Positions 33,597 through 44,077 are shown, counted from the first letter of the stretch. The stretch is 64,000 nt of DNA from Flammeovirgaceae bacterium (GCA_024638265.1 JAHEKQ010000002.1:33785-97784), one strand, 5' to 3'. The notes: generated from the letters alone by a model not told the origin. Numbers and translations: made by a program.

Positions 33597-35771
33597 TTAA
33601 AGCAGTCCCTTTAACAATTCACGAACTGATGCAGGGTCTTTTATACTATAAGAGGCCGATGACCTGTTACCACCTACTTTAACGGTATAAGCTCCTTTAG
33701 GCATGGCCTCAAAAGTGTCTTCGTCTGTCCTGTCGTCACCTACGGCGAGTATATAATCGTACTTCTGATCCTTTAACCATTTGGCAGCAGCCCTACCTTT
33801 ATCGACCTGGGCATTCTTTATTTCAACTACCTTATCTCCTTCCAATACATGAAGGTTCATATCTTCGGAAAGGAACCGTAGATGGCTGAATATTTCCCTG
33901 GACCTTAACTCACCCAGTCCCGTTTCCACTTTTCTGAAGTGCCAAACCAGGCTGAAATCCTTCTCTTCTATCAAAGATCCTGGAGTTTTAGAAACGTACA
34001 TTTCCAATATTGGCTTAATTTCTTCCTTCCAATCAGAATTCAAATCATCTATAGTCTCCCATTTACTTCCTTTCTGGCGTAGCCAGATTCCGTGTTCGGC
34101 AATTATATCTACATTAAGCGAACCCAACCAGTTCTCAAGAGAATGTCTTTCCCTTCCACTAATAATCACCACCTTAGTTCCCTTTTTCTCTGAAAGTGAT
34201 TTAAGCAAATCTATTAATTCCTTATCGGGTTTTGCTTTCTCAGGTGAATTCTGAAATTCTACAAGAGTACCATCATAATCGAGGAAAATGATCTGGCTCT
34301 TTGAACTTTGGAAATCCTTGAACAGCTTCTGCCTGGTACTTTCATCAATAAGTTTGGTCCTGAACTCATCTTGCTGATGTGTCACCTGATCAAGCCGGGT
34401 AAGAAAGAGATCCACCCAGTGATGTACATTATACCTTTTGATAGTTTTTTGCATTGATTCAAGAGCGCGCCTCTGATCTTTTAATGACATCTCAAGGGCT
34501 GTTTTTATAGCGTCGGCTACCTGGTGTTTATCATTGGGATTGATCAATATGGCATCGCTCAACTCCTTCGAGGCACCGGCCATTTCACTCAGAATCAATA
34601 CTCCCTTTTTATCTAGTTTGCTGGCGACAAATTCTTTACATACGAGGTTCATCCCATCTCTCATAGGAGTTACCATAGCTACATCAGCCATTCTGTAAAG
34701 GGCCGAAAGTTTGGGTAAATCGAGGGAGCGATAGAAATAATGGATTGGGGTCCAATTCATAGACCCATATGTTCCATTAATCCTACCTACCAACAAATCT
34801 ACTTCCTCTTTCAGGGCCATATACTGTGCAACTTTGTCCCTTGAAGGCACTACCAGTAGGATCAGTGAGACTTTTCCCTGGTATTGTGGGTATTTTTTTA
34901 AGAACAGGTCAAATATTACTAGTCGTTGTGGTATTCCCTTGGAGTAATCCAGGCGGTCAATCGAGAGTATCAATTTTTGCTGGCCCAGTGAAGTTCGATA
35001 CTCTACTTCATTGGATATGGTCTCAGGGTCAGCAGCAGCTTTTGCATATTTATCATAATCAATGCCCATGGGAAAGGGATCCACCTGCACAATCCTGTTG
35101 GCCATATTGATTTGTCCCTGGTGATTACCAAGAGATACAAGCCGGTTTACCGCGCTGAGAAAGTGTCGCATGTCATCATAGGTATGAAATCCTATGAGAT
35201 CTGCACCCAGTACACCAAAAAGCAATTGCTTTCTCCACGGTATTAAACGGAATACTTCATGTGATGGAAATGGAATATGAAGGAAAAAGCCTATGCTTGC
35301 GTTGGGCAATTTATCCCTTATCAGCTGTGGAAGTAAGAAAAGTTGGTAATCATGGACCCAAATCCTGTCGCCATCTTCTGCAATATCAAGAACTGCATCA
35401 CGAAACTTCTCATTAACGGCTACATAGCTCTCCCAAAGATTCCTTTTGTAAATCGCATACTGGTTGAAATAGTGGAAGTTCGGCCACAAAGTGGAATTAC
35501 AGAAACCTTCGTAGAAATCCTCAATTTCCTTTTTAGAGAGGAATACTGGTTGCATATTTTCTGAAAGCAGCTTCTGTTTAGTTTCATCCTTCAAGTCCGG
35601 ATCCGTCATATAGATCCCCGGCCAGCCGATCCACATATTTCCACCACCCTTATACACGGATCCCAAACCTGTGGCAAGTCCGCCTTCACTTGGAATATAA
35701 CTGAGTCCTTCTTCCGGATTTCCCTCTACCCTGACGGGTAGCCTGTTTGAGATAATAATTGTTTTTCCCAT
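33597..35771 (-). CDS. Trehalose-6-phosphate synthase/phosphatase fusion
   Basis: A 724-aa protein in two parts. OtsA-like GT20 (about 1-480) has IWVHDYQLFLLPQLIR, SIGFFLHIPFPSHEVFR, DRLDYSKGIPQRL and MRDGMNLVCKEFVASK (the UDP-sugar site). OtsB-like HAD phosphatase (about 490-724) starts IIFLDYDGTLVEF (DxDGT) and has VVIISGR and VGDDRTDEDTFEAM. Together it makes trehalose from UDP-glucose and glucose-6-phosphate via trehalose-6-phosphate, giving an osmo- or desiccation protectant. It is tail-to-tail with hisIE. Confidence 0.95.
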   Translation of the reverse strand: MGKTIIISNRLPVRVEGNPEEGLSYIPSEGGLATGLGSVYKGGGNMWIGWPGIYMTDPDLKDETKQKLLSENMQPVFLSKKEIEDFYEGFCNSTLWPNFHYFNQYAIYKRNLWESYVAVNEKFRDAVLDIAEDGDRIWVHDYQLFLLPQLIRDKLPNASIGFFLHIPFPSHEVFRLIPWRKQLLFGVLGADLIGFHTYDDMRHFLSAVNRLVSLGNHQGQINMANRIVQVDPFPMGIDYDKYAKAAADPETISNEVEYRTSLGQQKLILSIDRLDYSKGIPQRLVIFDLFLKKYPQYQGKVSLILLVVPSRDKVAQYMALKEEVDLLVGRINGTYGSMNWTPIHYFYRSLDLPKLSALYRMADVAMVTPMRDGMNLVCKEFVASKLDKKGVLILSEMAGASKELSDAILINPNDKHQVADAIKTALEMSLKDQRRALESMQKTIKRYNVHHWVDLFLTRLDQVTHQQDEFRTKLIDESTRQKLFKDFQSSKSQIIFLDYDGTLVEFQNSPEKAKPDKELIDLLKSLSEKKGTKVVIISGRERHSLENWLGSLNVDIIAEHGIWLRQKGSKWETIDDLNSDWKEEIKPILEMYVSKTPGSLIEEKDFSLVWHFRKVETGLGELRSREIFSHLRFLSEDMNLHVLEGDKVVEIKNAQVDKGRAAAKWLKDQKYDYILAVGDDRTDEDTFEAMPKGAYTVKVGGNRSSASYSIKDPASVRELLKGLL

Positions 35772-35789
35772 GGTGTAGAAACGTGGCTT

Positions 35790-35820
35790 TTATAATACTG
35801 GCGTTGAGATAGAATTACAA
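35790..35820 (-). promoter_or_regulatory. Candidate promoter of the trehalose gene
   Basis: Read on the minus strand, TTG and TATTATAA are 20 bp apart, with the -7-like box about 20 bp before the ATG at 35771. Spacing is right but TATTATAA only partly fits TAnnTTTG. Confidence 0.25.
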
Positions 35821-35882
35821 GTAATTAGTGTGAAAGTTATGTCCATAGGTATATGAAGATGGCGGAGTGTGGAAAGCAAGTG

Positions 35883-38800
35883 TTAAAACCTGGCAGTAAG
35901 CCTTACCGAGGCCCGGTTGATCCATTGGCTTGATGAAGTCCTCCCCATGTATATCATATGGATCATGAGACCTGAATTCAACTCTTGTCGGACATTAAGT
36001 GTTACCCGGAAATTATTTCCCGGATGGAAAGCCTCCAGCATGTCATAGGCAAGGGCTGAATTCGGGTTTCCTTTGTATTCGATGTGTGCATATTCCGATT
36101 TCAGTATCAGATCACGACTTTTACCCAATCTCCATTGCGATTCCAGGTTCAGTTCGTGTAGTTCTGCATCTATATTTTCTTCACTGGTTCCACCTTTTCC
36201 CACTTTGAACCGGTATGCAGATTTCACAGACCAACGAAGTGTAGGTCTAAGCTCCCACCCCGTTGAATATGTGGATTTTATAAATGAATAATTGCGCGAA
36301 TTCAGTACATCCGAACTGTTCTTTCTTACTTCCCGGAGACTACCTATTTTCCATGATAAGACAGAACTTAGCTTGAAAACCGTATTTGCTTCAATCCTCT
36401 CGCCAATTCTCAATTCATGACCATCGAGAACCCAGTTCTTTCGACCATTATTGCTGTAGCCCATGTCAAAAGACAAGAACTCAAACAAATCATTGGCAAA
36501 CAGGCGATACTTCAGACGTCTTAACCCCGAAAGAACTTCATTATGATCGAGTGGATTCATAACACTGCTAAACCTGGTCCTGAACTTGTCCCCCATAGAT
36601 TTGCCTCTCAGGTCCCATCTGATAGTAGACTTCAGCTTCTTCAAAATATCATTTGCCGTCTTCGCCGGCCATCGAATATTGAATACCATATTGAGGCGAT
36701 TCTCTGTTGCTATTATTCGTTCCGGTGTGGTCACGAAGAATCGGGTGTAGTTCATTTCATCGGGATTGATCGCTTCAAAGAATTCATCCAGTTGCTGAAT
36801 GCCATCATCATTAAGATCTCTCCACGTATAAAATCCCTGACCGGAGGGCACTTCCCGATAAACATATTCCCTCCTTGGCTCCCAACCATTTTGAGTACTG
36901 AGATTCAGGTTTGTTTTTATCGCACCATCGAACAGACTGAAATTTGAGGTCGTTCCGCCCATTAGACTTTCAGATACCTGGTTGTTACCCTCTTTCAAGG
37001 TTCGATGACTTAGCACCAAGTCAATAAACCCTTTGCTGAACTTTCTCCTGTATTTCGATGATAGAGTTTCAGATCTGAGTTTTTCATCCCAATCACCATG
37101 TAAAGGTACTTTATCATCCCTGAGTGTATATGAAACCCTGAAATTCGAATCCTTGTCCTCATTGCTGTTTAGATACCAGGAATGCTCGTCAAAATACTGT
37201 AATGAAGAAACCAGTGATTTACCGACGGGATCCATTACAGTATTTTTCTCGGACCGGTAACTGTATCCAGGTCTTCCCACCAAAGTGGGAATGGATATAT
37301 CAATCCTAACTCTATTCCAATCCGCATCTCCCGTGGAATTCTTGTTTTCCATCCTGTAAAATTGATTTTCCAACCACACTTTACCTCGGTACTTCAAATC
37401 GAAAAGGCTATTCCATCCATTGATAATATCGCCTCTATTTCGCAAGTTTCCCCTCCAGGATACATGATTGCTTGCCAGATCTGATACGTTGAAACCTGCA
37501 AAGACCCTGGTCTCTTCAACATTTTCACCAATTTGAGTTACAGACCAGTCACGGTCAAAATCCACAGGGCGAAACGGGTCGGCTTGCCTGAACTTGTCAT
37601 CTATCCACTCGGTTCCTAGATCCGCTGAAAAACGGTATTTCTTTTGTGGGCCTAACAACCTCCCCTCCGTCTTCAAACCCGCTTTGATTGCCAGGCCTCT
37701 CAAGGGGCTGATATTTCCGAGGGTATTTGAATTAAAGGAAGAATAGGTAAGTTCAGAAAAGGCAGACTCATGGGTAGTGAGCTTCGATGTAGCTCCCAAG
37801 GTCAGTAGTTCAAGCGATGTAGGGGCATTTATTCGTTTATAGGGTGAGTAATCTCCCCCTGGTTTTCCGTCTATTGGTGCAACCCATTTAAAGAGTGGTT
37901 CGTTGTAGTTTCCATAATCCCTTACGTAATCGCCTTGATTGGGTCCGACATACGTGAACTTTACACTGTAATGTAATTGCGTAGCATCGCGACTGAATAC
38001 AAGGATATTTTCAAATCCCAGGGAGTCGGTCATAACATAACTCACCTTCTCTGTGCTGAAAGGCACTTCCACAAAGCTAGGAGCTTCCTTAAACCACTCC
38101 TGGGATCCGGATATCAGTTCCAGTTCTTCATTAGTGAGTGTATTATTAAAATGTGTATTATCCTTTTCCCTGAAATACCCGAGATAGACTTCCGTATTCA
38201 ATCCCCTGTAGCGGTAATCAACTGTCCTTGCAGATCGCTGAAATGATTGGTTCATGTATTCAAAATCAATCCGTACACGGCTAAAACGCGTAATTACAAT
38301 TGTTGGTAAAAAGCTGATCTCTCCAAGGTTGTAATCAATTTCGTAATCTTCTCCCCTGTTCATTTTTCGACCATCCAGGTACACCTGTTCTGAAGCAGCG
38401 AGAATGATTATAAATGGATCACTCACTGGTCCGGAAATCTTGTAGGGGCCATTAAGTCCCTCCTCACCATTGAAAACAAAGGAATGAAATCTGCCCTTGT
38501 TCATTCCGGTCTGAATATTTACACGGTGGATGGAATCCTTCCACTGAAAACCTGTACCCATTAAACCGCGACGGAACCGGTGGAAACTATATCCGTCATT
38601 TTCCAGTTGAATATCACCCGCTTCTACCGATAGGTTTTCATTGTATACATTGATATATAATCGATTAAAATTTTTGAGTGAATTCGTATTCCCCTCAGGT
38701 TGATATGGAATATTCTGGTCAAATATGTGGGCCTTCAACCTGAGGTCATCCGTTATTTTACCCTCAATTCTAAGGTCCATTCTCGAGTCGACTGACATGT

Positions 38801-39203
38801 CCTGGCGATTTCCCAGGTTCACTCCCCTGCTCAGAATCCCTGACTTGATATACTTATTCCCCAACTTATTGGAGGATCGAGATGGTGACTCGCTAACAGC
38901 GGAATTATCAAATTGAATTGAGTCACCCGGACTACGATGGGAAACTTTTCGATTCAGCAACAGGGGGAAAACTGTATAGCAAACACGAATAGAATCAACT
39001 TTGCCTTCCGGTCTTATTCGAATTGTATTCCTGTTTATATCATAATCAACCCCGGCCGGTACCGACAATGAAAAGGACCCGGGTACAATTGTGAGACTAT
39101 CGGCACGGAACTCCCTGTCAAATTCCGTAAACCATTGACATCGCTCTTGTTGAGCCAGCAAGGGCGTACTAACCAACAATAAAATAAATGTGTACCATCT
39201 CAC
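35883..39203 (-). CDS. Large outer-membrane beta-barrel protein, unknown function
   Basis: A 1106-aa protein with signal peptide (LLVSTPLLAQ). After about 100 residues that form a beta domain, repeated amphipathic strands rich in Tyr, Phe, Arg and Gly run to the last residue (NRASVRLTARF, a terminal-Phe ending typical of outer-membrane barrels). No plug or TonB box is seen. Segments such as IDFEYMNQSF and DFDRDW recall the SprA/translocon-like barrels of gliding Bacteroidota, but I cannot claim homology. Its start overlaps the end of the sensor-kinase gene by 4 bp, so both are made from one transcript. Confidence 0.6.
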   Translation of the reverse strand: MRWYTFILLLVSTPLLAQQERCQWFTEFDREFRADSLTIVPGSFSLSVPAGVDYDINRNTIRIRPEGKVDSIRVCYTVFPLLLNRKVSHRSPGDSIQFDNSAVSESPSRSSNKLGNKYIKSGILSRGVNLGNRQDMSVDSRMDLRIEGKITDDLRLKAHIFDQNIPYQPEGNTNSLKNFNRLYINVYNENLSVEAGDIQLENDGYSFHRFRRGLMGTGFQWKDSIHRVNIQTGMNKGRFHSFVFNGEEGLNGPYKISGPVSDPFIIILAASEQVYLDGRKMNRGEDYEIDYNLGEISFLPTIVITRFSRVRIDFEYMNQSFQRSARTVDYRYRGLNTEVYLGYFREKDNTHFNNTLTNEELELISGSQEWFKEAPSFVEVPFSTEKVSYVMTDSLGFENILVFSRDATQLHYSVKFTYVGPNQGDYVRDYGNYNEPLFKWVAPIDGKPGGDYSPYKRINAPTSLELLTLGATSKLTTHESAFSELTYSSFNSNTLGNISPLRGLAIKAGLKTEGRLLGPQKKYRFSADLGTEWIDDKFRQADPFRPVDFDRDWSVTQIGENVEETRVFAGFNVSDLASNHVSWRGNLRNRGDIINGWNSLFDLKYRGKVWLENQFYRMENKNSTGDADWNRVRIDISIPTLVGRPGYSYRSEKNTVMDPVGKSLVSSLQYFDEHSWYLNSNEDKDSNFRVSYTLRDDKVPLHGDWDEKLRSETLSSKYRRKFSKGFIDLVLSHRTLKEGNNQVSESLMGGTTSNFSLFDGAIKTNLNLSTQNGWEPRREYVYREVPSGQGFYTWRDLNDDGIQQLDEFFEAINPDEMNYTRFFVTTPERIIATENRLNMVFNIRWPAKTANDILKKLKSTIRWDLRGKSMGDKFRTRFSSVMNPLDHNEVLSGLRRLKYRLFANDLFEFLSFDMGYSNNGRKNWVLDGHELRIGERIEANTVFKLSSVLSWKIGSLREVRKNSSDVLNSRNYSFIKSTYSTGWELRPTLRWSVKSAYRFKVGKGGTSEENIDAELHELNLESQWRLGKSRDLILKSEYAHIEYKGNPNSALAYDMLEAFHPGNNFRVTLNVRQELNSGLMIHMIYMGRTSSSQWINRASVRLTARF

Positions 39204-42200
39204 AGCACCGGTAATTCAATGTAAAAGGAAGTCCCTTTACCCTTCCGGGATTCAAACCAGATTTTGCCTCCGGCATGTTCAACACCGTGTTTGGCAATCG
39301 CCAGACCAATACCCGATCCACTATCCTTTGTTGTAAAATTTGGTACAAACACCTTATTCCTGATCTTTTCATCAATCCCATCACCATTGTCACTAATCTC
39401 CAACAATACTTTCTTTCCTGACACTTGCAATGTGACCCTTACCTCTACCTCCCTGTCATCTGAAACCGATTGTGCGGCATTGAGTATTATGTTTGAGAGG
39501 ATTCTTCCCATTAATTGCTCATCACCGGAAACTGTAACCGAATCGGTCTTAAAATCTACCTCAAGTCTGACATCAGACATGTTGTGATGCAGGTGAAGCG
39601 TCTTGCGTACGAGCTCTACCAATTCGAATGGCTCATTTTCAGGGATTGGCATGGTAGCAATAGAGCTGAAAGATGAGGCTATGTCATTAAGTGTATCCAC
39701 GTGATGTAGTAGGGTATTTATAGGCTTTTCTACATCCTCCCCATTTTCTTCGATTTTTCTCTGCAAGTGCTGAAGGGTAAGTTTCATCGGGGTCAGTGGG
39801 TTCTTGATCTCGTGAGCCACTTGCTGGGCCATTTCCCTCCAGGCACTTTCTTTCTGTGATTTCGCCAGTTCCCTTTTACTCTCTTCAAGGTTTTCCAGCA
39901 TTTTGTTGTATTCGCTTACCATCAGCCCAATTTCATCATCTGCCTCCCATGAAAGTGGTTCATTGAATTGTGTCAGGGTGGTTTTTCTCAGCTTATGTGT
40001 TATTAAGCGCAATGGGAACGTCAAGCCCTTGGTGACGAAATAAGATATCACAAGAAAAATAATAAATACGACGGTAAATATATTGATGATCGTGGTGACT
40101 ACTTCCACCTGTTCGTCATCAAGATGGTCTTCCGATTCAAAAAACGGGACGCCGAGAACCCCTATCAAATCTCCGGTTGTAAATGATTTTATGGCCAGGT
40201 AGTTCACATTGTAATTGAGTAATCCAACAGTTTCTGCAGTTATCCACTCACTTTCGTCACTCTCCAGCAGGGCAGCGTAAGCCTGCGGATTCAGGAACCG
40301 TGAAATGAGATCATTCTCGAAAATCAGGGGTTTGGATGAAACCACCAATTGGCCCCTGGTGTCAAATAAATTGACATCGGCCCCGGCATACCTCGATGCG
40401 AGCAACAGTTCGTCGTTAAGGTCTTCATCTGACTGCGCCCCGTTGATAAACTCGTCAAGTGCCGGGGTAATGTTATTGGCTATGTTGCTGGCCTTTTTCG
40501 CACTTTCATATGTGACCTCTTCACGGAAGGTATTGCTCATCAAACTCATGGTTACGAGACTGATAGTGAGGAGTGGAACGAAGAAACCGAGGTTGAAATA
40601 GAGCTGAATTCTCGAGGTATAATTGAGCTTTACATGTTTATAGTAGAGATAGATAGAATAGGCAATTCCAAATAGAAGCAAAACAAATATCTGGATCAGG
40701 AATAAGAATGAAAAGTTTGAAATAAATCGTTCTATCCCGTATTTATCCGAAGTTACTACAATGACCCTATTCTCCTCATCCATAAGGGCTACGTGCCTGT
40801 GGCCGGCATACTCCAGGCTTTTATCAAATATCTTCGGTTGTTGATCAAATATTGCGAAGTCAAATTCGGTCAGGTAATTGAAATCACCAGAATTATAAGT
40901 AAGACGACCATTATTGTATACCGCGTAGCTGTAATCCTGGCCCATGAATGGTTGAATAAAACGACTGTCCATCAACAGTTCGAAGTATACATCATTGGGG
41001 ATAATCTTTTTTAGTTGAAGGTCCATCGTAATATACCCCACCACGTTATCACGTCTCGCTATTTGTACTTTGTTGAGGTAACGTTTTACTAAATCCCCCC
41101 TTGAACGTGTGATGTAGTAGATATTGTCATATTCTGATACAGGATCAAAAGGCGGACCTTCGCTCCTGATTAAGGCCAACTCTTCATCACTGGGATCACC
41201 ATGCAAAATTTGACCATCAGATCCATATACTGAGATATTCACATCATATTTATCAAACACGGTGCCGAGGTAAACCTTTCTGATCTTTCCCTCGATAATA
41301 TCCTTGGAAAGGAATGGACTGGACATCCTGGATGAAATAAAGAGATCAGATTGAATCCTTCTGTTCAGGTCATCCAGGTAGTATTCTGTAATATTATCGT
41401 TCTTGATTAGAAAATAATCCGCGAAACGAATCTTATTCGTTGTCACCCGTTCCCTTTCAAACTCGTAAACCCCAAAGCTCCCAAGAAAACTGGTAAGGGC
41501 CAGTATTGAAAAAATGTATATAAAACTCCGATACCTCCATTGCATGAAAGTCCGGTAGATCTTCGAGAAGTATATAATATTGGTAAAAACGAAAGCACAG
41601 ATAATCACGACCCAGAAATGTTGGGACGTTTTAAGCTGATAGAGGGTAAAAATGAGGATACCTGCAATGTATATAAGTGACAGGGTGAGATACCTTCCTG
41701 AAAAGAGATGGAAAATGACCCGGTTCACAACATACCAGACCAGGAACAGGGAAAAAGCACTTATCATAAAGATTAGTAGGCTGATTATCCTGGGAAAACC
41801 GAACTGGATACTGTTCGTGATGTCCAGTGTTACCTGTGAATTATAATAGATCGTCTGTATAACCACGTGTGGATACCAGGTAGCGAATAGTGTAAATACC
41901 ACTGCTACTATGGATAAGACTACCTTCCACAGTGTATTACCTGAAATAACCTTCTTCAATACGCGTGATCTTGTGTAGTAATTGAAAAGGAAAAGGGCAA
42001 TGAGCATAAGTACTGTCCCGTTAACGAGCATATCACCCAGCGAAGGATTGATCCGGGAAGCTGCAAAGAGCATTGAACCAAATAGTCCGGTTTCCATTAT
42101 GGCATCCGGGATATCCAGAACCAGCATAATATACCTGAGGAAGAACAGGAATGATATCCAGCCCAGAAAACTACTCTCAAATTCACCGGATTTCACCCTT

Positions 42201-42868
42201 AACGCCAGGCTGGACCATACCCAGGCCCCCAACAAAACAAAGCTCGCTGTGGTAAGCAGCAGTACTATTATAGACTTCAATTGGTATTGTGGATATTGCA
42301 ATCCCTGGTCAACAAGGTAAAACAGGGTTACATCTTCGAGATCGACGGATTTCTGCCCTCCTTTACTGCTGATTGAGAATCCCTCCTGTATTGGAAAGAT
42401 CATCTCATTAAAGTGTGAATTGAGGTAATCGTTATTGATCCTTGCTTCCTGGTAAAGCTCGATCAGACCAAATAATTGATATTCTCCAAAACTCGGGTAC
42501 CTCTTTACAAGGTAGTGACCTTCGTCCAATTGAATATATGATATACTCTCGATGCCGGACAGTTGGTAATAGTCTGGCATCAATTGGTTTGTAGACCAAA
42601 ATTCTGGTTCACCATTGTGGTAAATGAAGAAGAAACCCTCTATATCTGAATTCTCACTAAAAGTAGCCTCTCCCCTTCCGATTCTTGAGAGAATGGAATC
42701 AGCCTCCACATCAGACTTGACTAATTCCGATTCCAGGTTCCTGGACACACTGGATGCGAGCTTTTGAATCGACTCTTCCCCTGAATTGAATGACGCGTGA
42801 AGTACGATCGCCAGCACAATTAAAACACCGGCTAACACCGGCAACACATATTTGCTCCCTTCTTTCAC
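39200..42868 (-). CDS. Large multi-spanning sensor histidine kinase (NtrY-like C-terminus)
   Basis: A 1222-aa protein. One N-terminal helix (about 10-28) is followed by a periplasmic stretch to about 210, a group of transmembrane helices (about 215-460), a second extracytoplasmic domain (about 480-780), more helices (about 785-870) and a HAMP-like segment near 960. The cytosolic end has the H box MAQQVAHEIKNPLTPMKLTL, N box NIILNAAQSV, DNGDGID and GSGIGLAIAKHG. All kinase residues are present, so it is likely active. No response regulator is adjacent. It precedes and overlaps the barrel gene. Confidence 0.82.
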   Translation of the reverse strand: MKEGSKYVLPVLAGVLIVLAIVLHASFNSGEESIQKLASSVSRNLESELVKSDVEADSILSRIGRGEATFSENSDIEGFFFIYHNGEPEFWSTNQLMPDYYQLSGIESISYIQLDEGHYLVKRYPSFGEYQLFGLIELYQEARINNDYLNSHFNEMIFPIQEGFSISSKGGQKSVDLEDVTLFYLVDQGLQYPQYQLKSIIVLLLTTASFVLLGAWVWSSLALRVKSGEFESSFLGWISFLFFLRYIMLVLDIPDAIMETGLFGSMLFAASRINPSLGDMLVNGTVLMLIALFLFNYYTRSRVLKKVISGNTLWKVVLSIVAVVFTLFATWYPHVVIQTIYYNSQVTLDITNSIQFGFPRIISLLIFMISAFSLFLVWYVVNRVIFHLFSGRYLTLSLIYIAGILIFTLYQLKTSQHFWVVIICAFVFTNIIYFSKIYRTFMQWRYRSFIYIFSILALTSFLGSFGVYEFERERVTTNKIRFADYFLIKNDNITEYYLDDLNRRIQSDLFISSRMSSPFLSKDIIEGKIRKVYLGTVFDKYDVNISVYGSDGQILHGDPSDEELALIRSEGPPFDPVSEYDNIYYITRSRGDLVKRYLNKVQIARRDNVVGYITMDLQLKKIIPNDVYFELLMDSRFIQPFMGQDYSYAVYNNGRLTYNSGDFNYLTEFDFAIFDQQPKIFDKSLEYAGHRHVALMDEENRVIVVTSDKYGIERFISNFSFLFLIQIFVLLLFGIAYSIYLYYKHVKLNYTSRIQLYFNLGFFVPLLTISLVTMSLMSNTFREEVTYESAKKASNIANNITPALDEFINGAQSDEDLNDELLLASRYAGADVNLFDTRGQLVVSSKPLIFENDLISRFLNPQAYAALLESDESEWITAETVGLLNYNVNYLAIKSFTTGDLIGVLGVPFFESEDHLDDEQVEVVTTIINIFTVVFIIFLVISYFVTKGLTFPLRLITHKLRKTTLTQFNEPLSWEADDEIGLMVSEYNKMLENLEESKRELAKSQKESAWREMAQQVAHEIKNPLTPMKLTLQHLQRKIEENGEDVEKPINTLLHHVDTLNDIASSFSSIATMPIPENEPFELVELVRKTLHLHHNMSDVRLEVDFKTDSVTVSGDEQLMGRILSNIILNAAQSVSDDREVEVRVTLQVSGKKVLLEISDNGDGIDEKIRNKVFVPNFTTKDSGSGIGLAIAKHGVEHAGGKIWFESRKGKGTSFYIELPVL

Positions 42869-42920
42869 TCCGTCAATTTGTTAAATTTAACAGTTAGCGG
42901 GGATATGGGAAAGGCAAATG

Positions 42921-43313
42921 TTATGCCTCGATCTTTTCAGACTCGAATTTTTCTTCCTCAAAGGGTATTCCCCCGAAGATATGAAGGAACAAAATCCTAC
43001 CTGCCCGAAAGATTACGGGTAGCAGAATTATACAGGTTGCCGGGCTGAGAATGTATAACCAGATAGTATCCATCGCACCCAAAAGGTAAAGTGCCGTGGT
43101 TTCCACCGCGAAAATGGCTACGACAAATGCATAATTGATATACGATGCACCCCAAAAGAATCCCGGTTGGATCTCATATCTGAATCCACAGTGATGGCAG
43201 GTTTCATTCATCTCAAGGGTTTTAGATGAATAAATGCCATTTGAAAACATTTTTCCCTTCCTGCACCTGGGACACCTACCGCCCAAAATGGCATTAAATT
43301 TACTTGGCGGCAT
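42921..43313 (-). CDS. DUF983 membrane protein
   Basis: A 130-aa protein beginning with a zinc ribbon: GGRCPRCRKGKMF and, about 20 residues later, CHHCGFRYEIQPGFFWGAS, then two transmembrane helices and an acidic tail. This is the DUF983 layout. DUF983 genes in Bacteroidota often lie near cytochrome oxidase assembly genes; function unknown. It overlaps the upstream gene by 14 bp. Confidence 0.85.
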   Translation of the reverse strand: MPPSKFNAILGGRCPRCRKGKMFSNGIYSSKTLEMNETCHHCGFRYEIQPGFFWGASYINYAFVVAIFAVETTALYLLGAMDTIWLYILSPATCIILLPVIFRAGRILFLHIFGGIPFEEEKFESEKIEA

Positions 43314-43527
43314 TCAATTTACTGTTCCTGTACCAGAGTAATGCTATCAGGCCCACCGCCAGGTATGGAGTGACAAACAGATACAATATTCCGGTGTTGA
43401 TTGACGATCCAACTTCCAATTCACCATCAGACAGGTTATTTTCGAGCGTTGCCCTGCACATGGCGCACTGAGCATTTACTACAAGTGAGATCGCGCCAAA
43501 GATCAATGTCAGGAATAATTTCCTCAT
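43300..43527 (-). CDS. Small membrane protein with CxxC, oxidase-cluster type
   Basis: Starting at MRKLFLTLIFG (43527) gives a 75-aa protein with a signal-type helix, the motif QCAMCRATLENN just after cleavage, and a second helix (about 45-65) ahead of a short basic tail. The longer frame to 43554 would put the start in the upstream gene. The CxxC could bind copper or heme-side metals, but this is inference. Neighbours are DUF420 and DUF983. Confidence 0.6.
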   Translation of the reverse strand: MRKLFLTLIFGAISLVVNAQCAMCRATLENNLSDGELEVGSSINTGILYLFVTPYLAVGLIALLWYRNSKLNAAK

Positions 43528-43546
43528 GGATACAAATTTACTCATT

Positions 43547-44077
43547 CTAGACATAATATGGAGAGATCATCATATAAACCACAACTCCGGTAACTGCGAC
43601 ATATAGCCAAATGGGAAAAGTAATCTTTGCAAGCCTCCGATGACGCTTAAACTCTCCGGTCAAAGCCCTCAGAAGTGTGAAAAGTACAAGGGGTACGACT
43701 CCGATAGATAGGAATATATGGGAGATCAATATGAAATAATATATATACCGGAGAAACCCTTCACCTCCATACGGAGTAGAATCAGAAGTTACGTGGTAGG
43801 CAACATACATGACCAGGAAGGCTAATGAAAGCAGTAAACATAAACCCATCAGCAACCTGTGCAGTTTAACCTTGCCCTTTTTTATGGCAATTAGCGCAAA
43901 TACAAGGGCTAATGCTGTTACACCATTGATCGACGCATATATTCCCGGTAAAAATGATAAATCAAATCCATCGATTTTCACCCGGAATAGAATGGCAACC
44001 ACCAGTGGAATGGCGATTGATGCAATAATAGCAATCCTCTTATAGTTGTTTTTCCTGCGCTGACTTATACTCCTCAT
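43547..44077 (-). CDS. DUF420 membrane protein
   Basis: A 176-aa protein with five transmembrane helices. Conserved His residues are in KLHRLLMGL, YVAYHVTSD and LISHIFLSI, typical of the DUF420 family that accompanies heme-copper oxidase genes (a ctaM-like assembly role is suspected). The ATG at 44077 gives a 38-bp overlap with the upstream SCO-like gene, longer than usual. Confidence 0.85.
   Translation of the reverse strand: MRSISQRRKNNYKRIAIIASIAIPLVVAILFRVKIDGFDLSFLPGIYASINGVTALALVFALIAIKKGKVKLHRLLMGLCLLLSLAFLVMYVAYHVTSDSTPYGGEGFLRYIYYFILISHIFLSIGVVPLVLFTLLRALTGEFKRHRRLAKITFPIWLYVAVTGVVVYMMISPYYV

Noticed and set aside
36543-36947. 134-aa plus-strand frame inside the barrel gene
   Set aside because: It overlaps a long supported gene on the other strand and lacks recognisable features.
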